54,088 nucleotides of DNA, taken from NCBI RefSeq assembly GCF_000422585.1, contig NZ_AUGI01000053.1, forward strand, positions 1 to 54,088. The letters are read 5' to 3'. Made by a program: the position numbers and the translations under genes. This stretch comes from Hugenholtzia roseola DSM 9546. GTDB lineage: Bacteria; Bacteroidota; Bacteroidia; Cytophagales; Bernardetiaceae. The notes under the pieces were generated by a model. It did not search any database. It was not told the DNA's origin and worked only from the letters and a program-made list of their open reading frames with translations. Below, one piece after another: positions 24,516 to 30,958 of this stretch (position 1 is the stretch's first letter; every line of letters starts with the position of its first letter).

Positions 24516-25604
24516 TTATTCTGCATGCAAGGCATTTAAAGCCGTCAAGACCTTTTCTGGCTCCTCGAAATTATATTCAATCTCCTGATTATTTTTCACC
24601 TTTCGCAAGCCCTCTATCAAGACCTTATCCTCTACCGAAAGCCCCTTGCTCACGATATAAAGGTGTGGCAATTCGGCGGCTACCTCAATTAGGCGGGTCT
24701 GTACGCGATTTTTATCATCTACCACATAGACATATTTTTTGTCTAAGACCTCAAAAGTAGCCTTCTGTGGAATGAGCAACGCATTTTCAAGCGTTGTAGG
24801 CATTAGGATATTTCCTGTTTCGCCATGTCTTAAAATCGCATTCGGATTGGGAAAGGTGGCGCGAAAGGCAATATTGCCCGTTTCGTTGTTGAAGTCTGCC
24901 TCGATGGTTTCTACAATACCTACTTGGTCAAAAATCTTTTTATTTGCCATTTGAAGCCTGACTTTCAAGGGTTCGCCTTTCTTGCCATTGGTGGCATAGT
25001 CTAAATATTCTGCTTCGGGAACATTGAAATAGACCCACATTTTGCTATTGTCCGACAAAGTAGTGAGTAGCTCGCCTTCTTCTACCAAACTGCCCAAACG
25101 CACTTCCAAGCGGTTCATGATGCCATCAAAAGGAGCTTGTATTTTGGTAAAATTCAGATGCGCCTGTGCCAATTCTAATTCCGCATTGGCTTTGTCTAAT
25201 TTCGCCTTTGCTAAGGCTAATTCATTTTTAGAAACAATATTGCTATCTGCCAACACTTTGGTATTTTGATACTCTATCTTGGCAAAGTTCACCTCTGCCT
25301 CTGCCTTGTGTGTTTCTGCCTGATAAAGGGCAGGCATAATTTGAAACATCTGCGTTCCTTTTCTTACAAGCTGTCCTTCATCTACAAAGGTTTCCTGCAA
25401 GTAGCCTCTTTCTAAGGCACGTATCTCGATATGTTGAATGGCGCGAATTTGACAGACATACTCTTTGAGAATGGTAGTATCTTGTGCAAAAGGAGTCGTT
25501 ACCAAAAGTTTGCCTACTTCGTGCGGTTTTTCGGCATGACTCTGGCAGCCTTGTAGGAAAAGTGCAATTCCTACGAGTAGAAAAGTAAATTTTGTAAAGT
25601 ACAT
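24516..25604 (-). CDS. RND efflux periplasmic adaptor (membrane fusion protein)
   Basis: A 362-residue lipoprotein with lipobox LFLQGC (Cys20). A barrel-sandwich (lipoyl) half motif RALERGYLQETFVDEGQLVRKGTQMFQI is followed by a coiled-coil hairpin (AEAEVNFAKIEYQNTK ... ELALAKAKLDKANAEL) and the second half motif IQAPFDGIMNRLEVRLGSLVEEGE. It links the pump to the TolC-like channel. It is the first gene of the operon; no TetR- or MarR-type regulator gene is adjacent. Confidence 0.95.
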   Translation of the reverse strand: MYFTKFTFLLVGIALFLQGCQSHAEKPHEVGKLLVTTPFAQDTTILKEYVCQIRAIQHIEIRALERGYLQETFVDEGQLVRKGTQMFQIMPALYQAETHKAEAEVNFAKIEYQNTKVLADSNIVSKNELALAKAKLDKANAELELAQAHLNFTKIQAPFDGIMNRLEVRLGSLVEEGELLTTLSDNSKMWVYFNVPEAEYLDYATNGKKGEPLKVRLQMANKKIFDQVGIVETIEADFNNETGNIAFRATFPNPNAILRHGETGNILMPTTLENALLIPQKATFEVLDKKYVYVVDDKNRVQTRLIEVAAELPHLYIVSKGLSVEDKVLIEGLRKVKNNQEIEYNFEEPEKVLTALNALHAE

Positions 25605-25776
25605 ATTTTTTATTTTTAAACGTGTAAATGGTATTCAAAAAGAATTTAGTTATTCATTTTCTAATCAAATCCTAAATTGGCAACAAGAACGAGGGCAGAC
25701 CTTTGCGCTACGTTAAAATTTAGGGGCTAAGTGTTTCGCACCTCATTGTTTCGCAACAAAGAAAACCGCTATTAAG

Positions 25777-25793
25777 AGGCTGATTATCAGCCT
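25777..25793. terminator. Hairpin downstream of hypothetical gene 25836
   Basis: AGGCTGA (25777-25783) and TCAGCCT (25787-25793) pair around a 3-base loop. On the minus strand it follows the stop of the 25836-26333 gene and precedes the efflux operon start. The T tail is poor. Confidence 0.45.
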
Positions 25794-25835
25794 TTCTCAA
25801 CTGCCAAGATTGAAAAGAAAATAAACTTTTTTAAG

Positions 25836-26333
25836 TTAGATACGACACAGAAAAGATTTCCAACTATGAAAAAGTAGGAATAGTGGAAGGTGGTTGCGCG
25901 TACAGTTTTGTTTTTCGAGAGCTAAAAATAACGTTTTTTGTAGGAAGACAATTTCGCCAATCTGTTCTATTTTATGTTTCAGACCTACTGCCTTTAACCC
26001 TGCCTTGCATTTTTGTTTGTTAGATTCGGGCTTCTTTTCCTCAACTTCTATCTTATCGGGCAACACTTCGGTTAGGGGTAGATGCGATTCCTCGGTTTGA
26101 TAGAGCCAAAGGTCGGTCTTTTCCTGTTGCCAAGTTTGGGCAATCAGATTTTCAAAATACGAACCCAAAGGCAATCCTAAATCGGTCTTTACTTGTGCCA
26201 AAGAAGTCCCAAATTGAGAAAAAACAAAAGACCACACCAGAAGCAAAAGCACCTGCCAAAATCTAAGTGGGCTTAGATTTTTGTAGGGAGCTGCCTTCTG
26301 TCCGAAAGATTGGATATGTAGGGAATTTTGCAT
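25836..26333 (-). CDS. Hypothetical secreted or membrane-anchored protein
   Basis: The start at 26333 (MQNSLHIQSFGQK) gives 165 residues; an ATG at 26354 is also possible. A hydrophobic segment at about residues 28-48 ends in SLAQVKTD, consistent with a signal peptide. The rest is polar, with a Lys/Glu-rich middle (KIEVEEKKPESNKQK) and a Cys-containing, Leu/Phe-rich end. No family was recognised. It ends before a small hairpin and lies ahead of the efflux operon on the same strand. Confidence 0.5.
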   Translation of the reverse strand: MQNSLHIQSFGQKAAPYKNLSPLRFWQVLLLLVWSFVFSQFGTSLAQVKTDLGLPLGSYFENLIAQTWQQEKTDLWLYQTEESHLPLTEVLPDKIEVEEKKPESNKQKCKAGLKAVGLKHKIEQIGEIVFLQKTLFLALEKQNCTRNHLPLFLLFHSWKSFLCRI

Positions 26334-26555
26334 TTTCTTAGCGCACTGCCTCAAAGGGCAGTTTGCATTTTGAGATGGGGTTTTGAAAATAAGTCTGTTT
26401 GCTCAAATAAGATACGCGCAAAGGTAGAAAATGTTAATACGCACACAAGCCCTCCCCTCCTAAAATACGACTTTTGTCCCATAACTTTGGGCGAATGTAT
26501 CATTTTATTTTTTGTGAAACCACTCAATGCCGTCCCTACCCCTTTCGGCTTAATC

Positions 26556-26590
26556 TTTTCAGTCATTGATGGGGACACCAACAACGGCGC
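26556..26590. repeat. R2 repeat, copy A
   Basis: Core TCAGTCATTGRTGGGGACAC then CAACAACGGCG. Further copies at 27901-27933 and 30833-30868. GGTG..CACC inside can form a small hairpin in the later copies. Confidence 0.8.
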
Positions 26591-26599
26591 ACGAGGGTT

Positions 26600-26720
26600 G
26601 CTACTATTAAAACATAGACAAAACAGCATTTTGTATTTGTTTTTTGCTATTTTTGCAGTATCTTACAGCGCAAATCAAAGATTTGCCATACTGATAGGTC
26701 GGAGACTACGCCCAACGGGG
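26600..26720. repeat. R1 repeat, copy A
   Basis: About 120 bases beginning CTACTATTAAAACATAGAC. They include small hairpins ACAAAA/TTTTGT and CAAATC-AAA-GATTTG, and end GACTACGCCCAACGGGG. Copies B (27787-27890) and C (29871-30006) are 90% or more alike by eye. Confidence 0.85.
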
Positions 26721-26732
26721 TGATAATCTTTG

Positions 26733-26767
26733 AAAAGTCAAGTAAACGACAAACTTACTTGACTTTT
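26733..26767. terminator. Terminator-like hairpin upstream of Rpn gene 26804
   Basis: AAAAGTCAAGTAA (26733-26745) and TTACTTGACTTTT (26755-26767) are exact complements with a 9-base loop and a T-run on the right. The -7 box TATCTTTG (26770-26777) begins immediately after it. Confidence 0.65.
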
Positions 26768-26803
26768 TGTATCTTTGTAGCAAATTCTAAAATTCAAAAT
26801 TTT

Positions 26804-27661
26804 ATGAGCAAAAAGCTAATTCGTTTTGATTGGGCAATGAAAAAATTGCTACGCCACAAAGCCAATTTCGGTATTTTGGAAGGTTTTTTATCGGAGTTGC
26901 TTCGTTTTGATGTAACAATAGAGAGCATTTTAGAAAGCGAAGGCAACAAGCAAGACGAATATGATAAGTATAACCGAGTAGATATTTTGGTAAAAAGTCA
27001 AAATAATGAGCTAATGCTTGTAGAAGTGCAGCAAGACTCTGAAATTGATTATTTCCATCGTATGCTTTTTGGTGTTTCCAAATTAGTTACGGAATATATC
27101 AAAGAAGGCGAACCTTACGGCACTATCAAAAAAATCTACTCTATCAATATTGTTTATTTTGGTTTAGGGCAAGGCAAGGATTATGTCTATGAATACAAAG
27201 GAGAGTTCGTCGGCTTGCACGAAAAGGATATTTTAACCCCAACAACTTTGCAAAAACAAGATTTCAAAGTGGAAAAGGTATCTGATATTTTTCCAAAATA
27301 CTATATTTTGAAAGTAAATAACTTTAATAATGTTGCCAAAAATACGCTTGATGAATGGGTTTATTTTCTTAAAAATAGCGAAGTAAAAGATACTTTCAAA
27401 GCGAAAGGCTTGGACAAGGCAAAAGAAAAAATGCGTTACGAAAGTTTGACAGAAGAAGAAAAGAAAATGTATGACCGTTTTCAAGAAAACAGACGTATTG
27501 AAATTAGTGTAGAATACACAGCAAAGTTAGAAGCAAAGCAAGAAAAAGCAGTTGAAATGGCTAACATTATGTTAGTAAATAATGAACCTAACGACAAAAT
27601 TGTTCTTTACACAGGTTTAACAGTTGAACAAATAGAAGCATTGCGTAACGAAAAAGACTAA
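26804..27661 (+). CDS. Rpn-family PD-(D/E)XK nuclease / putative transposase, MSKKLIRFDW subfamily
   Basis: The start at 26804 gives 285 residues. It is homologous along its length to the genes at 570 and 42959 but clearly diverged: Asp60 in NRVDILV, Glu74-x-Gln76 in MLVEVQ, GLGQGKDYVYEY, NVAKNTLDEWVYFLKNSEVKD. The C-terminal tail NDKIVLYTGLTVEQIEALRNEKD shares its DNA (TTAACAGTTGAACAAATAGA) with the tails of the Rpn genes at 1-387 and 570. R3 copy 3 follows the stop. Probably a mobile or phage-defence nuclease. Confidence 0.9.
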   Translation: MSKKLIRFDWAMKKLLRHKANFGILEGFLSELLRFDVTIESILESEGNKQDEYDKYNRVDILVKSQNNELMLVEVQQDSEIDYFHRMLFGVSKLVTEYIKEGEPYGTIKKIYSINIVYFGLGQGKDYVYEYKGEFVGLHEKDILTPTTLQKQDFKVEKVSDIFPKYYILKVNNFNNVAKNTLDEWVYFLKNSEVKDTFKAKGLDKAKEKMRYESLTEEEKKMYDRFQENRRIEISVEYTAKLEAKQEKAVEMANIMLVNNEPNDKIVLYTGLTVEQIEALRNEKD

Positions 27662-27668
27662 AAACTGT

Positions 27669-27740
27669 GCCTAACATTATGTTGGCGAACTGAAAGTCGG
27701 CGAAGCCCAAAAGCGGGCTGATGTGCTTTCAATGTTAGGC
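27669..27740. repeat. R3 structured repeat, copy 3, attC-like ends
   Basis: Outer arms GCCTAACATT (27669-27678) and AATGTTAGGC (27731-27740) are exact complements. Inner GAAAG/CTTTC and GCCC/GGGC also pair. The end boxes GCCTAAC and GTTAGGC match the RYYYAAC / GTTRRRY boxes of integron attC sites, but the inner boxes do not fit attC well and no integrase is in the window. Confidence 0.75.
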
Positions 27741-27786
27741 TTCATCTGCGACTAAGACTTATTCATTTAGCAAGTCTAAAATTTGC

Positions 27787-27890
27787 AGGGCTGCTGCTAT
27801 TAAAACATAGACAAAACAGCATTTTGTATTTGTTTTTTTGCTATTTTAGCAGTATCTTACAACGCAAATCAAAGATTTGCCATACTGATA
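27787..27890. repeat. R1 repeat, copy B
   Basis: Same element as 26600-26720; it ends at CATACTGATA and lacks the GACTACGCCCAACGGGG end. Confidence 0.85.
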
Positions 27891-27900
27891 AGGAGTAAAG

Positions 27901-27933
27901 TTCAGTCATTGGTGGGGACACCAACAACGGCGT
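27901..27933. repeat. R2 repeat, copy B
   Basis: TTCAGTCATTGGTGGGGACA then CCAACAACGGCG; it ends 12 bases before the barstar-like start. Confidence 0.8.
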
Positions 27934-27945
27934 AACTTATGTGAA

Positions 27946-28209
27946 ATGATGGGAAATAAAATGACTTTCTCTTGCCAAAATATTTCCTCTCTTGCCCAAT
28001 TTCATACAGAAATAGGTAAGTTATTGGAATTTCCTGATTTTTATGGCAAAAATTGGGACGCATTCTGGGATGCTATCACAGGTTTGGTAGAAACACATAC
28101 GGCAAGTTTACAGAAAATTTCACCCAAAGATTTTGAGATACTTTGCCAAATAGTAAAAGACTATAACCAATTTTTTGCAAACCACGAAAAAAGTATTGTA
28201 ATCTATTAA
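27946..28209 (+). CDS. Barstar-like protein (RNase-inhibitor fold)
   Basis: An 87-residue protein; ATGs at 27946, 27949 and 27961 are all possible. The motif FHTEIGKLLEFPDFYGKNWD followed by AFWDAITGL is the barstar helix-1/helix-2 signature (F-P-x-Y/F-G-x-N-W-D-A-x-x-D), and IVKDYNQFF fits the C-terminal part. Barstar inhibits the RNase barnase, and homologs serve as immunity proteins in polymorphic toxin systems. No RNase gene is adjacent. It begins right after R2 copy B and is followed 12 bases later by a second immunity-type gene. Confidence 0.75.
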   Translation: MMGNKMTFSCQNISSLAQFHTEIGKLLEFPDFYGKNWDAFWDAITGLVETHTASLQKISPKDFEILCQIVKDYNQFFANHEKSIVIY

Positions 28210-28221
28210 ACACTGGAAAAT

Positions 28222-28788
28222 ATGGAGAATTTTTATTTTTTGGATAAAAAAGTACAAAAAGGCGATTTGTTCATCAACGAGTATAGCGAAAGTGATGAAT
28301 TTGATGAACATTTTGCAGAGGGTAAGCCCATAGAAAGCCCCGAAAAAATGCCACAATTATATTACGACTCAAAGCAACAACGTAAAACTGACTATTTGGC
28401 AGGCGTGATGTCTTTTCCTGTAGTTTCTCATCGATTCAAAGAAATTTTGTTACAATTTGAACCAAGCCATTTAGCATTTCACCCTATACAACTCATCTAC
28501 AAAAAAACAAACGAGGTAGATACTTCTTATTCGTTTATGAATATTTTGAATCATTGTGCTTGTTTTGATTGGGAAAAATCTGTTTTTGAAACCTATTCTT
28601 CTACAGAAAAAGTAATATCAAGGGTGTATAATTTAGTCATCAAGCCAGAAGCAATGCAAAATAGTCATATTGTAAGAATAAAAGAACTACGCACTATTAT
28701 CTTGCTCAGTGCAAGACTCAAAGAAGAAATTGAAAAATCTAACTTATTAGGCATTGATTTTATGAAATTAGAAAATTATAGGAAATAA
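28222..28788 (+). CDS. DUF1629 / Imm11-like putative immunity protein
   Basis: A 188-residue protein. Features resemble the DUF1629/Imm11 group: a middle YLAGVMSFPVVSHRFKEIL segment, LAFHPIQLIY, a Cys-Phe-Asp motif HCACFDWEKSVFE, and a C-terminal SHIVRIKELRTIILLSARLK. Such proteins are found as immunity proteins of contact-dependent or polymorphic toxin systems. It lies 12 bases after the barstar-like gene on the same strand. Family assignment is by motif recognition only. Confidence 0.6.
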   Translation: MENFYFLDKKVQKGDLFINEYSESDEFDEHFAEGKPIESPEKMPQLYYDSKQQRKTDYLAGVMSFPVVSHRFKEILLQFEPSHLAFHPIQLIYKKTNEVDTSYSFMNILNHCACFDWEKSVFETYSSTEKVISRVYNLVIKPEAMQNSHIVRIKELRTIILLSARLKEEIEKSNLLGIDFMKLENYRK

Positions 28789-28793
28789 AAGAA

Positions 28794-28995
28794 ATGAATA
28801 TAAGCCTAAAATTTAACTTCACTATTTCTGATAATTGGCATAAAATTTGACTTCACTATTTCTGATAATTGGCATATCTATTATCACCAATTTACCCAAG
28901 AACCTCCATTTTTACTCAATGGAGCGCAATTAGTGGAAAACTTGAATAAAATACTTCGTGAGAATAGCAAAATATATCATTATCTCAATATCTGA
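28794..28995 (+). pseudogene. Small gene broken by a 34-bp tandem duplication
   Basis: ATG at 28794 opens MNISLKFNFTISDNWHKI and stops at once. TAAAATTTAACTTCACTATT... (28807-28840) is repeated at 28841-28874 with one change. Removing one copy restores a single 55-residue frame ending YHYLNI at 28995 (202 - 34 = 168 bases = 56 codons). The intact product matches no family I recognise. It sits within the orphan-gene cluster. Confidence 0.7.
28807..28874. repeat. 34-bp tandem duplication
   Basis: Two 34-base units (28807-28840, 28841-28874) differ at one base (A/G). 34 is not a multiple of 3, so the duplication shifts the reading frame. Confidence 0.9.
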
Positions 28996-29029
28996 GATGA
29001 TGAGTGGATAACATTTAACTAAATTTTTT

Positions 29030-29668
29030 ATGAAACAAACCAACAAATCTTTTTACTATGCCTACTTCTATTCGCAAGCAGGCGGAGGCTTTTTTGAAAC
29101 CGATTTTTGCACGACTAATCGTGATAATTTAGAAGGCTGGCTGTACTATATGCTTGCTTCTGAGCCTCATCTCGTCTTTTTTTACGGAGTTTTTGCCTCT
29201 GTTGTACAGATTGAAGATGGAAAAATTGTGGCTTTGGCAGAGGATATTTTAGAAAAAATTACCTTAGAAATAAAAGGCTTAGAAGGTGTCAAATTTTCTT
29301 ATTTGCCGCAAGAAAAAGAAGGTTTTGAATATCCTGATAATAAAGGAGAATATGCATCATTCTTGCCTGTCGAAGGTGTATTTTATGCCAAACTAAACGA
29401 AGAACAAACTTTGTATCTACAAGAATTTACCCATAATTTTCAATTCAAAGATAAAAATCCTTGTATTGAAATGAACTTAGATTGGAAAGAGATTGGCATT
29501 ACTGAATTGGCAGGCAAGCATTTACTGCAAGCCGACGAAGAAATCTCACTCGATGAATTGGCAGATTTACCTGAAATTTCGCACCCTATTCGTTTGGGTT
29601 CTTTTTTCAATGATGAGGAAAGCGAAAAAATTATGGAAAGAGTAAGGCGATTTATGGGGGATTATTAA
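29030..29668 (+). CDS. Hypothetical protein, immunity-protein-like
   Basis: A 212-residue acidic, soluble protein with no signal peptide or named domain. The early segment is aromatic-rich (SFYYAYFYSQAGGGFFETDF), followed by LASEPHLVFFYGVFASVVQI, and the C-terminus is Glu-rich with LDELADLPEISHPIRLGSFF. Size, acidity and location among other orphan immunity-type genes suggest a similar role, which is inference. Confidence 0.65.
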   Translation: MKQTNKSFYYAYFYSQAGGGFFETDFCTTNRDNLEGWLYYMLASEPHLVFFYGVFASVVQIEDGKIVALAEDILEKITLEIKGLEGVKFSYLPQEKEGFEYPDNKGEYASFLPVEGVFYAKLNEEQTLYLQEFTHNFQFKDKNPCIEMNLDWKEIGITELAGKHLLQADEEISLDELADLPEISHPIRLGSFFNDEESEKIMERVRRFMGDY

Positions 29669-29870
29669 CTTTTTTATGAGTACAGGCAACAAAAATATTA
29701 TTTTAATCGGAAACTTTACTTTGAAAATATGATTCAATAATATCAAAATATTTGATAACAAGTAGGTATAGTACCGCTCCGTTATTCATAGTGTTCCTAT
29801 AACCAAAAAATAACCCAAATGTTAGGCTTCATCTGCGACTACGCCTAATCCATTCCGCAAATGTTAGATT

Positions 29871-30006
29871 TGCAGGGCTGCTACTATTAAAACATAGACA
29901 AAATAGCACTTTGTATTTGTTTTTTGCTATTTTTGTAGTATCTTACAACGCAAATCCAAGATTTGCCATACTGATAGGTCGTAGTCAGAGACTACGCCCA
30001 ACGGGG
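29871..30006. repeat. R1 repeat, copy C
   Basis: Matches copy A from the start to GACTACGCCCAACGGGG, with an extra GTAGTCAGA hairpin at 29979-29994. It is preceded by GTTAGGCTTCATCTGCGACTA, which also follows R3 at 27734. Confidence 0.85.
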
Positions 30007-30384
30007 AGTGAAGGTGTTAGTAGGTATGATATTTTATCAGGTGAGGAAGTTTTGCATATTCCTTTTTCAGAAATTGGTTATCGTACACTACTTCATTTTA
30101 GGCAAAGTATTTTTTCCAAAGATACCAAGTTATTGCTTTTCAAAGCCGAACACTCAGACGATAAAGACCTAAATAATTGGAGTGTAGGCACTAATCAACG
30201 CGAATGGATGCTCTATGATATTGAAAAAAAAGAAATTGTCTGGAAGCATAAAGGCTCTGAAATGCACGCTGATTTCATATCATTAGAAGAAAATTCTGTA
30301 AGTGTAGACATTTTACAACACTACCGCAATCCTGAAGGTTTTAACTTGGAAGAATGGTTGACAATTCACAAAGTAATAAAATGA
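30007..30384 (+). pseudogene. 5'-truncated gene remnant beginning inside R1
   Basis: The frame runs on from inside R1 copy C, so its apparent N-terminus (MYLFFAIFVVSYNANPR) is repeat sequence. From about 30019 the protein looks genuine: RYDILSGEEVLHIPF, NQREWMLYDIEKKEIVWKHK, EGFNLEEWLTIHKVIK. No proper start codon follows the repeat, so the gene probably lost its 5' end when R1 was inserted or recombined. Its stop TGA overlaps the ATG of the next gene (ATGA). Confidence 0.5.
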
Positions 30385-30695
30385 AAATTTTAGAATTAAT
30401 TGTACTCATTAATATTTGCAAGACAGAGTTTGAAAACCAAATTGTTTTTAAAGATTATTGGAATGATGATTTGGCAGTAGGAATGATGAATGTAAAAATA
30501 CCTAACAAATTGCTTTATATTTCTTATCTAAATCATTGCTGGCATTATGAAGTAGAGCAGGGAAGAAGCCCAGAAGATATAGAAAAAGGAAATATTGAAG
30601 TAATAGAAAAAGGAGAAGCAGAAGACTCCTCAGAAATGAGGGAGTTAATAAAGCTACATCTAAATTTAAACCTTAATACTTCTATAAATAAATAG
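30381..30695 (+). CDS. Hypothetical small protein
   Basis: ATG at 30381 overlaps the previous stop (ATGA), implying translational coupling. It gives 104 residues, starting MKILELIVLINICKTEFENQ. The protein is acidic, with Trp/Tyr-rich YLNHCWHYEVEQG and a Glu-rich tail. No family was recognised. It is the last gene of the cluster, and R2 copy C follows. Confidence 0.55.
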   Translation: MKILELIVLINICKTEFENQIVFKDYWNDDLAVGMMNVKIPNKLLYISYLNHCWHYEVEQGRSPEDIEKGNIEVIEKGEAEDSSEMRELIKLHLNLNLNTSINK

Positions 30696-30832
30696 GGAGA
30701 TGAACTTTGCAACAAATGATAAAAAATTACCCTTAGCCCTAAGGCTTGACAAAGTGTTAGTATTTTTTTTAATATTTGATGGTTTTCCACTCCATCAGTT
30801 GTGCGTAGTGTTCCCATAACCCAAAAATAAAC

Positions 30833-30868
30833 TTTTCAGTCATTGGTAGAGACACCAACAACGGCGCA
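30833..30868. repeat. R2 repeat, copy C
   Basis: TTTTCAGTCATTGGTAGAGA then CACCAACAACGGCG; the motif ATAACCCAAAAATA lies just upstream and recurs with small changes near 29805 and 40907. Confidence 0.75.
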
Positions 30869-30901
30869 GGATTTTATTTATCGTCATTTTATTTTTAAAA
30901 T

Positions 30902-30948
30902 AAAAACCAACAGCACCGCAGAAGCTGCTTATGGCACTGTTGGTTTTT
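30902..30948. terminator. Aconitase terminator
   Basis: AAAAACCAACAG (30902-30913) pairs with CTGTTGGTTTTT (30937-30948); it lies directly after the acn stop on the minus strand. Confidence 0.75.
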
Positions 30949-30958
30949 AAAATTCTGC

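Larger units (their letters stand above)
26355..26803. other. Repeat-bearing region upstream of Rpn gene
   Basis: Contains R2 copy A (26556-26590), R1 copy A (26600-26720), a terminator-like inverted repeat (26733-26767) and a TATCTTTG box (26770-26777). The small frames that cross it are made largely of repeat sequence and are not credible genes. Confidence 0.65.

Noticed and set aside
26328-26723. A 131-codon plus-strand frame
   Set aside because: Composed mainly of R1/R2 repeat sequence (the same peptide end appears at 29911), so it is not an independent gene.
27669-27740. Calling R3 a true integron attC site
   Set aside because: Only the outer boxes fit. The inner boxes do not pair as in attC, two of the three copies have altered ends, and no integrase is present. 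Kept as attC-like only.
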